Assembly: GCA_937914785.1 (NCBI GenBank)
Contig: CALGIV010000179.1
Coordinates: 1 to 18,634, forward strand
Direction of reading: 5' to 3'
Length of the DNA stretch: 18,634 nt
DNA from: an uncultured Eubacteriaceae bacterium
GTDB lineage: Bacteria; Bacillota; Clostridia; Eubacteriales; UBA1433
Shown: positions 14,673 through 18,634 of the stretch, piece after piece
Layout: every line of letters begins with the position of its first letter
Numbering within the stretch: position 1 is the first letter of the stretch
Program-made: the position numbers and the translations under genes
Notes under the pieces: generated by a model
What the model was told of the DNA's origin: nothing
The model's database searches: none
Seen by the model: the letters and a program-made list of their open reading frames with translations, nothing else

Positions 14673-15149
14673 CTACACTACAATTGCGTTAACAGCGAGG
14701 ATAGATACCAACAACGCCAGAATCGCGTAGGTTTCAACCATTGCCGGGAAGATCATTGATTTACCGAATTGTTCCGGAGTTTTTGCGATTAAGCCAATAC
14801 TTGCTACAGACGTTTTGCCCTGTGCGATGCCGGAAGTAAGGCCAACAACTGCGATCGGCAGACAGGCTGCGAGCAGCAGCAGGCCGGATTCAGCGCTGAC
14901 GGCTGCAGTGCCGCCGCTGAGCAGGCCGATTTTAGCCAACACGAGGAAGGCAATCAATAAGCCGTAAATCCCCTGTGTACCGGGCAGAAGTTGCAGAATA
15001 AGTGCTTTTGCAAATTGGTTCGGTTGTTCCGTTGTAAGACCGGCAGCCGCGCGGCCGGCGAGGCCTACCCCGATAGCAGAACCTGTACCAGCGCCCAAAG
15101 ACGCCAGCGCAGCTCCTATTAATGCGTATACAATACCTAAATTTTCCAT
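14673..15149 (-). CDS. ntpK: V-type ATPase subunit K (c-ring proteolipid), Na+-ligand type
   Basis: A 158-residue duplicated proteolipid with four transmembrane helices (two hairpins), the unit of the rotating ring. The ion-carrying carboxylate is E139 in MVETYAIL; the first hairpin has no acidic residue at the equivalent place (LLPGTQG). L55, T58 and Q59 (LLPGTQG), Q110 (SGIAQGK) and E139 correspond to L61, T64, Q65, Q110 and E139, which form the Na+ site in E. hirae NtpK. This supports Na+ as the coupling ion. The start overlaps the ntpI stop by one base (TAATG), with a GGAGG 9-10 nt upstream. A longer gap follows before ntpE. Confidence 0.96.
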   Translation of the reverse strand: MENLGIVYALIGAALASLGAGTGSAIGVGLAGRAAAGLTTEQPNQFAKALILQLLPGTQGIYGLLIAFLVLAKIGLLSGGTAAVSAESGLLLLAACLPIAVVGLTSGIAQGKTSVASIGLIAKTPEQFGKSMIFPAMVETYAILALLVSILAVNAIVV

Positions 15150-17161
15150 TATTTAGTTTCCTCCTTAACTTGGATATATTTAGTGTTTGAAGCGAAGGGT
15201 TTGAAAGCTTCCCCGCCGCCTTCATAAAACTTACCGAAAAACTCAACAAACTGCAGACGGTTTGTGTGTACATATGAGCCCAACAGGTTGATTCCAAGGT
15301 TGAGCGCATGGCCGACTAAGAACACGATCACAAAGACGATTGCGCCGAAGATCGACGAGCCGCCCATAGACCCCATTTGGTTGAAGACCGATGCGATAAC
15401 GCCGGAAGCCAATCCCAGGGCCATCAGTCTTGAGTAAGAAAGCACGTCGCTTAACCATCCGCTGATGCCATAGAGTTCGTAGGCACCTTTCATCAGACGC
15501 TTGCCCCAGTTCCTGGATGAACGTCCATTGGTGATTATAATACCCAATGCCCCAATGATGGCAAGCCCCTGGCCAATCTTGACAATGACGGCAGGAATAT
15601 TGATCGGACTGCCTGCAATCGAAGCGAAGATTTCGCTTGGGAGCAACATGATAATCAGGCCGATGAGAAGCGCGAACCAGAAGATGACATCATAGATGAA
15701 GTCTTTGATTCCACTGTTTTTAATTAACTGGTAGCCTTTGATACCCAAGCCTATAAATAAGTGTATAAGGCCAAGGACAAAGGAGAACATCAGCATTCTC
15801 ATCGGGTCGTTCAACGGGACAAACCATACTGCGGGAATCGTGAAATCGGTATTGAAGAATACTTTGGCAATGACTGTGACGACATCACCGAAATATCCGC
15901 CGAACATAATTCCCCAAAAGCATGTCGATATACCGCAGAACATAAACAATTTGAGGTTTTTATACAATCCCGGACTCATGTTTTTATATTTTTTCGTCAG
16001 GATGAAACACACGAAAAACATAATGGCGCCGTAAAAGGCATCCGCAAGCATAAGACCGAAGAAGACGTAATAGAACACGGACATAATTGAGGTTGGGTCG
16101 ATTTCTCCCTTACCGGGCAGGCTGTAAGATTCCAGTACGCCTTCTGCCGGGCTGGAGAAGGCATTGTTCTGGAGCAATACGGGAACGTCATCTCCGTCTG
16201 CTTCTTCCACCTCCACATAGACGTCGAACTTGTCATTCAGTGCATTGATCAATGCATCGGTATGTTTTGCCGGTACATAGCCGGAAATGACAAAGGTTGA
16301 CTTGGAATGAACGAGTCTGCCCAAAACGCCAAATTTCTCTGCATTTGCCGCGCAATAATCGGCCATATGTTGGAGTTGTTTACGCCTGTCCGTATAAGTA
16401 ACAAGTTCTTCTTGCAGGGCAAGAATCTCACGATCCATCTCCTCGGCCTGAATCAGCAACTCTTCCTTTGCTTCAACAGGCTTCTTATCCAGCAAGATGG
16501 TGTTGCGCGTAAAACCAGTCATGCGCAGTGCGTCTTCCATTTCGGAACTGTCTTCGTTCAGACACAGTAAAAAGACACAGGTCATCTGCTTTGAAGCGCT
16601 GATGATTTCTAAATAGAAATCAAGTTCAGGACGTGCTTCTTTAATCTTTGCGGCCAGCGTATCCGTCGTGTATTCTTCCGGGTAGTAGCCGGTAAAAGCA
16701 GTCGTTTTCTCCGTGCCTTTAAAATCCATGGCAATATCGAAGTTCATCCAGGGCACGAGCGCTTCGATCTGATTGAGCGGTTTGACCTTCGCGGCCTTTG
16801 TCTCTGCAATCTGCTTTGACAGGGCGATGATCTTATGTGCGCCGTTCATCGTCTCTAAGCGACTGTCTGTCAGAGAAGAAAATTCTTCTACCGAGACGGC
16901 TTCTTTTCCTTCCAGACTGGCAAACAAGCCTTTTTTCTCGGGCGCATACGCATTGAGTGCTTCTAATGCCTGTTCGCAGGCGTTGCGGTCTTTTTCAAAC
17001 TGCGCCTGGTGCGTGCTCATATCGGTTCTTTGAAAAACATCATCTTCTTCGAAGTGATCTCGAACTTCGATAACACTGGCACGCTGAAGCAAATCAAGGA
17101 TTTTTGCATTATCTTTTTTCAACGCGTAAACGCTGATGCGCTTCATTTCTAATTTTGCCAT
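15149..17161 (-). CDS. ntpI: V-type ATPase subunit I (a-type membrane stator)
   Basis: A 670-residue subunit I. Residues 1 to about 355 form the cytoplasmic arm with coiled coils (about 50-130 and 225-275) that holds the peripheral stalks; from about 360 onward there are multiple transmembrane helices, beginning SIMSVFYYVFFGLMLADA. The essential half-channel arginine is R578 in LSYSRLMALGLASG, equivalent to R735 of yeast Vph1, and the end carries HALNLGINLLGSYVHTNRLQFVEF in the expected order. ATG 17161 is preceded by AAAGGAGG; an out-of-frame ATG sits between. ntpF ends 42 nt upstream and ntpK starts at its stop. Confidence 0.96.
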   Translation of the reverse strand: MAKLEMKRISVYALKKDNAKILDLLQRASVIEVRDHFEEDDVFQRTDMSTHQAQFEKDRNACEQALEALNAYAPEKKGLFASLEGKEAVSVEEFSSLTDSRLETMNGAHKIIALSKQIAETKAAKVKPLNQIEALVPWMNFDIAMDFKGTEKTTAFTGYYPEEYTTDTLAAKIKEARPELDFYLEIISASKQMTCVFLLCLNEDSSEMEDALRMTGFTRNTILLDKKPVEAKEELLIQAEEMDREILALQEELVTYTDRRKQLQHMADYCAANAEKFGVLGRLVHSKSTFVISGYVPAKHTDALINALNDKFDVYVEVEEADGDDVPVLLQNNAFSSPAEGVLESYSLPGKGEIDPTSIMSVFYYVFFGLMLADAFYGAIMFFVCFILTKKYKNMSPGLYKNLKLFMFCGISTCFWGIMFGGYFGDVVTVIAKVFFNTDFTIPAVWFVPLNDPMRMLMFSFVLGLIHLFIGLGIKGYQLIKNSGIKDFIYDVIFWFALLIGLIIMLLPSEIFASIAGSPINIPAVIVKIGQGLAIIGALGIIITNGRSSRNWGKRLMKGAYELYGISGWLSDVLSYSRLMALGLASGVIASVFNQMGSMGGSSIFGAIVFVIVFLVGHALNLGINLLGSYVHTNRLQFVEFFGKFYEGGGEAFKPFASNTKYIQVKEETK

Positions 17162-17203
17162 AAAGCATTACCTCCTTTACGTAGAATTTCGGTATCGGTC
17201 AAT

Positions 17204-17512
17204 TTAGAATAGCTCTGCAATCACTGCGCTGACAGCTTTGTCTTTCGCTTTGGCAGCATTATCTTTTAAGATATCCAATTCGACATTGACGCTGTTTTCA
17301 GCCTGTTTGAGAATGGCTTCGCCGCGCTGGTGCGCTTTGCTTAATTCTTTCTCGGCCGTTACCTTCGCTTTCTCTGTTTCGGAAGCAATCATCTTTGCGG
17401 CTTTTTCGTTTGCCCGGGCAAGAATTGCCTGTGCTTCAGCTTCTGCATTTTTGACTGTTTTTTCCGCCGTCAGCTCCGCGTCTCGTACCGCTTGGATTGT
17501 TTCCTTCGCCAT
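17204..17512 (-). CDS. ntpF: V-type ATPase peripheral-stalk subunit F (G/H-type)
   Basis: A 102-residue, almost wholly helical, highly charged Ala/Lys/Glu protein (heptad-like AELTAEKTVKNAEAEAQAIL), as expected for the thin stalk helix that pairs with subunit E (NtpF in E. hirae, G in Thermus, H in archaea). It has no transmembrane segment. Sequence alone gives weak family evidence because coiled coils look alike, but the place immediately before ntpI is exactly that of the ntp operon. ATG 17512 follows AAGGTGGTG. It is the first gene of the operon; the promoter is about 108-136 nt upstream. Confidence 0.88.
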   Translation of the reverse strand: MAKETIQAVRDAELTAEKTVKNAEAEAQAILARANEKAAKMIASETEKAKVTAEKELSKAHQRGEAILKQAENSVNVELDILKDNAAKAKDKAVSAVIAELF

Positions 17513-17551
17513 CTTATCACCACCTTCTTATTTCTTTTTATTTTCATTAGT

Positions 17552-17611
17552 ATGGATTGCGGCTTAAACCGCTCGAAAGGGATTTGAGCGTACAAAAAGA
17601 AAAGCTCAAAT
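17552..17611 (-). promoter_or_regulatory. Structured 5' leader of the V-ATPase mRNA
   Basis: At the very start of the predicted transcript an 8-bp stem pairs ATTTGAGC with GCTCAAAT (plus 17582-17589 and 17604-17611). A second possible pairing uses GCTC of that stem with GAGC a few bases on (plus 17572-17575), and a third small hairpin pairs GCGG with CCGC (within about 17558-17572). The first two exclude each other. No T-run follows any of them, so transcription attenuation is not evident; mRNA stability or translation control is possible. Confidence 0.35.
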
Positions 17612-17619
17612 TAGTTTTA

Positions 17620-17648
17620 ATTTTACAACATTCAATTTCAATAGTCAA
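17620..17648 (-). promoter_or_regulatory. Sigma-A promoter of the V-ATPase operon
   Basis: On the minus strand TTGACT (plus 17643-17648) and TAAAAT (plus 17620-17625) are separated by exactly 17 nt. The expected start near 17613 gives a leader of about 100 nt before ntpF. No other gene lies between, so this should drive all nine ATPase genes. Confidence 0.75.
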
Positions 17649-18059
17649 TTCAATGTGTCGTTTTTTTAACAATTTTATTCTTTTTATTAAACGATATAAA
17701 CGAGCGAAGGGAAATATTGTAAAAATTTTAACAAATATCATTATTTTAAAGGATATTGTTTGGCGGAAGTGATACAGTTTTATAAGGAGTCATTAGTTAT
17801 AAATGCTGTATTTATTTTGTGGTATAAAAAGAAAAAAAAGGTGAAAGGGGTGTTTGATGCATTAAATTTGTTCTGATATGTTTCTGAATAAACGTTACGA
17901 AAAGTATCAAATATTAAATTGCAAAAAGCTTGATATCTTCTGTTCACATATTGGATTGGCTTTGTCGCAGGCAAAACAAATAATGGTTATTGTAATACCA
18001 AACAAAAAAATAACGTGTCCCCAATATACGCTGGCGCGGTTTTAAATGCGCTTTCTGGC
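17649..18059. other. Gene-free AT-rich region upstream of the V-ATPase operon
   Basis: About 410 bases with no supported coding sequence; the few open frames are short, AT-driven and lack ribosome sites (an AAGGAG at 17782-17787 has only a 13-codon frame too far away). Near 18004-18032 a weak minus-strand hairpin (AGCGT/ACGTT, one G-T pair) is followed by A plus seven T residues, a possible weak terminator for the gene ending at 18060. I see no repeats or binding-site clusters beyond this. Confidence 0.5.
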
Positions 18060-18634
18060 TTAGTCGCTGGAAAGTGTAAACGTGTCTTTTGCCTTCTGCG
18101 TGTTGGCAGCGCTCTGGTCGCATTTTGAAAATGCGTGAGCGATCAAATAAAACAGCAACAGCGCCAGGGTAAAGCGAACCCGATAATTATCAATAAAATA
18201 CCAGAGCTTTGTCTGGGGGAATAATGCATAAGCGAGCGGCAATGCGGAGAGGAGAAAAAGGATGTTGACCTTTAGCTTTCCCTTTGTGCGTAAAGACCTC
18301 AGTTGATCGCTGTAGAGAAAGCAGGAGACAGCGGTCGGGCGAACATAAAAGAGCAGAAAATAAGTACGTGCGGGCATAGCAACTCGTTGCGCAAGGTATA
18401 GAAGGGCGGGAGTAAAATAGTATGAAAAAGAACAAAGCAGAAAGATAACAGCCAGTGTCATCAGGCTTGAAATAAGCTCTTTTTTTTTCTTTGAGCAGAG
18501 TGACGCTTTTGACGTTTTCACCGATATCTGACGGTTGCGCCTTTGTAAACGCATGGACAATCAGATACCAAAACATCAGCACGAGGATAAAGATGAGAAT
18601 GGAATCGTATGACACATAAAACCAGAACATATCC
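18060..18634 (-). pseudogene. Membrane protein gene split by a frameshift at an A9 tract, 5' partial
   Basis: I do not recognise the family. The gene enters from the right edge. From 18634 to about 18488 the coding phase reads an amphipathic start and one transmembrane helix ending FWYLIVHAFTK, then a polar stretch to LLKEKK. From about 18480 to 18060 a different phase reads ELISSLMTLAVIFLL, then two or three more membrane segments and a last one ending FYLIAHAFSK plus a polar tail. The two helix ends (FWYLIVHAFTK and FYLIAHAFSK) are clearly related, which shows that both phases are genuine and that the protein is repeated or the genes are tandem. The phases meet at nine A residues (plus-strand T9, 18480-18488); eight would join them in one frame. 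It may be a pseudogene, a phase-variable gene, slippage-dependent, or a sequence error. No reliable function can be given. Confidence 0.55.

Noticed and set aside
17547..17974. Short minus- and plus-strand frames upstream of ntpF
   Set aside because: They overlap the promoter and leader, are driven by AT-rich composition, and have no ribosome sites.
18060..18560. The distal phase as an independent 166-aa gene starting at 18560
   Set aside because: Its first ~25 residues overlap the other phase exactly where that phase encodes the recognisable repeat (YLIVHAFTK), so the true coding phase there is the other one.
1..18634. CRISPR arrays, tRNA/rRNA genes, insertion sequences or prophage genes
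   Set aside because: Scanning by eye showed no regularly spaced repeats, no tRNA-like cloverleaf with conserved TTCGA arm, no transposase or integrase motifs.

Overview
The window carries ordinary, mostly tightly packed bacterial genes. The gene set points to an anaerobic member of the Bacillota: a two-subunit class I fumarase, a DegV protein, a prfA-ywlC-ywlE-rpiB-comEB cluster like that of Bacillus and its relatives, and a complete V-type ATPase operon in the order known from Enterococcus hirae. Mixed GC content and purple non-spore-former-like gene content make Negativicutes or a clostridial lineage plausible, but I cannot place it further from sequence alone.

Region by region: (1) 1-287 is the 3' end of a class I fumarase/tartrate dehydratase beta-type gene. 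(2) 288-719 is AT-rich with no convincing gene. (3) 720-1352 encodes a uracil-DNA-glycosylase-like protein. (4) 1503-2372 (minus) is degV, read divergently from a plus-strand run of DUF167 (2473), hslO (2756), prfA (3700), ywlC/sua5 (4772), ywlE (5788), rpiB (6246) and comEB (6689), which ends at a terminator at 7155-7178. From prfA onward the genes overlap or nearly touch and look like one operon for translation termination, tRNA t6A synthesis, arginine dephosphorylation, pentose phosphate metabolism and dUMP supply. (5) 7193-8647 (minus) is an AT-rich two-gene unit with its own strong promoter: a secreted Amidase_6-type cysteine hydrolase followed, 3 nt later, by a small membrane-anchored protein. 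(6) 8846-17512 (minus) is the V-ATPase operon ntpF-I-K-E-C-G-A-B-D, with a strong promoter at 17620-17648, a structured leader, and a terminator at 8801-8831. (7) 17649-18059 has no supported gene. (8) 18060-18634 (minus) is a membrane-protein gene, entering from beyond the window, whose two halves lie in different frames on either side of a nine-A tract.

The ATPase genes encode the whole machine: A3B3 head, D/F(G) rotor shaft, C adaptor, E/F peripheral stalks, I stator and K ring. The K subunit keeps all five side chains that bind Na+ in E. hirae NtpK, so a sodium pump or sodium-driven synthase is the best reading. I saw no rRNA, tRNA, CRISPR array, insertion sequence or phage module. The items most worth a second look are the hydrolase/small-membrane-protein pair, the frameshifted repeat-containing membrane protein, the Na+ ligand set, and the ATPase leader structure.
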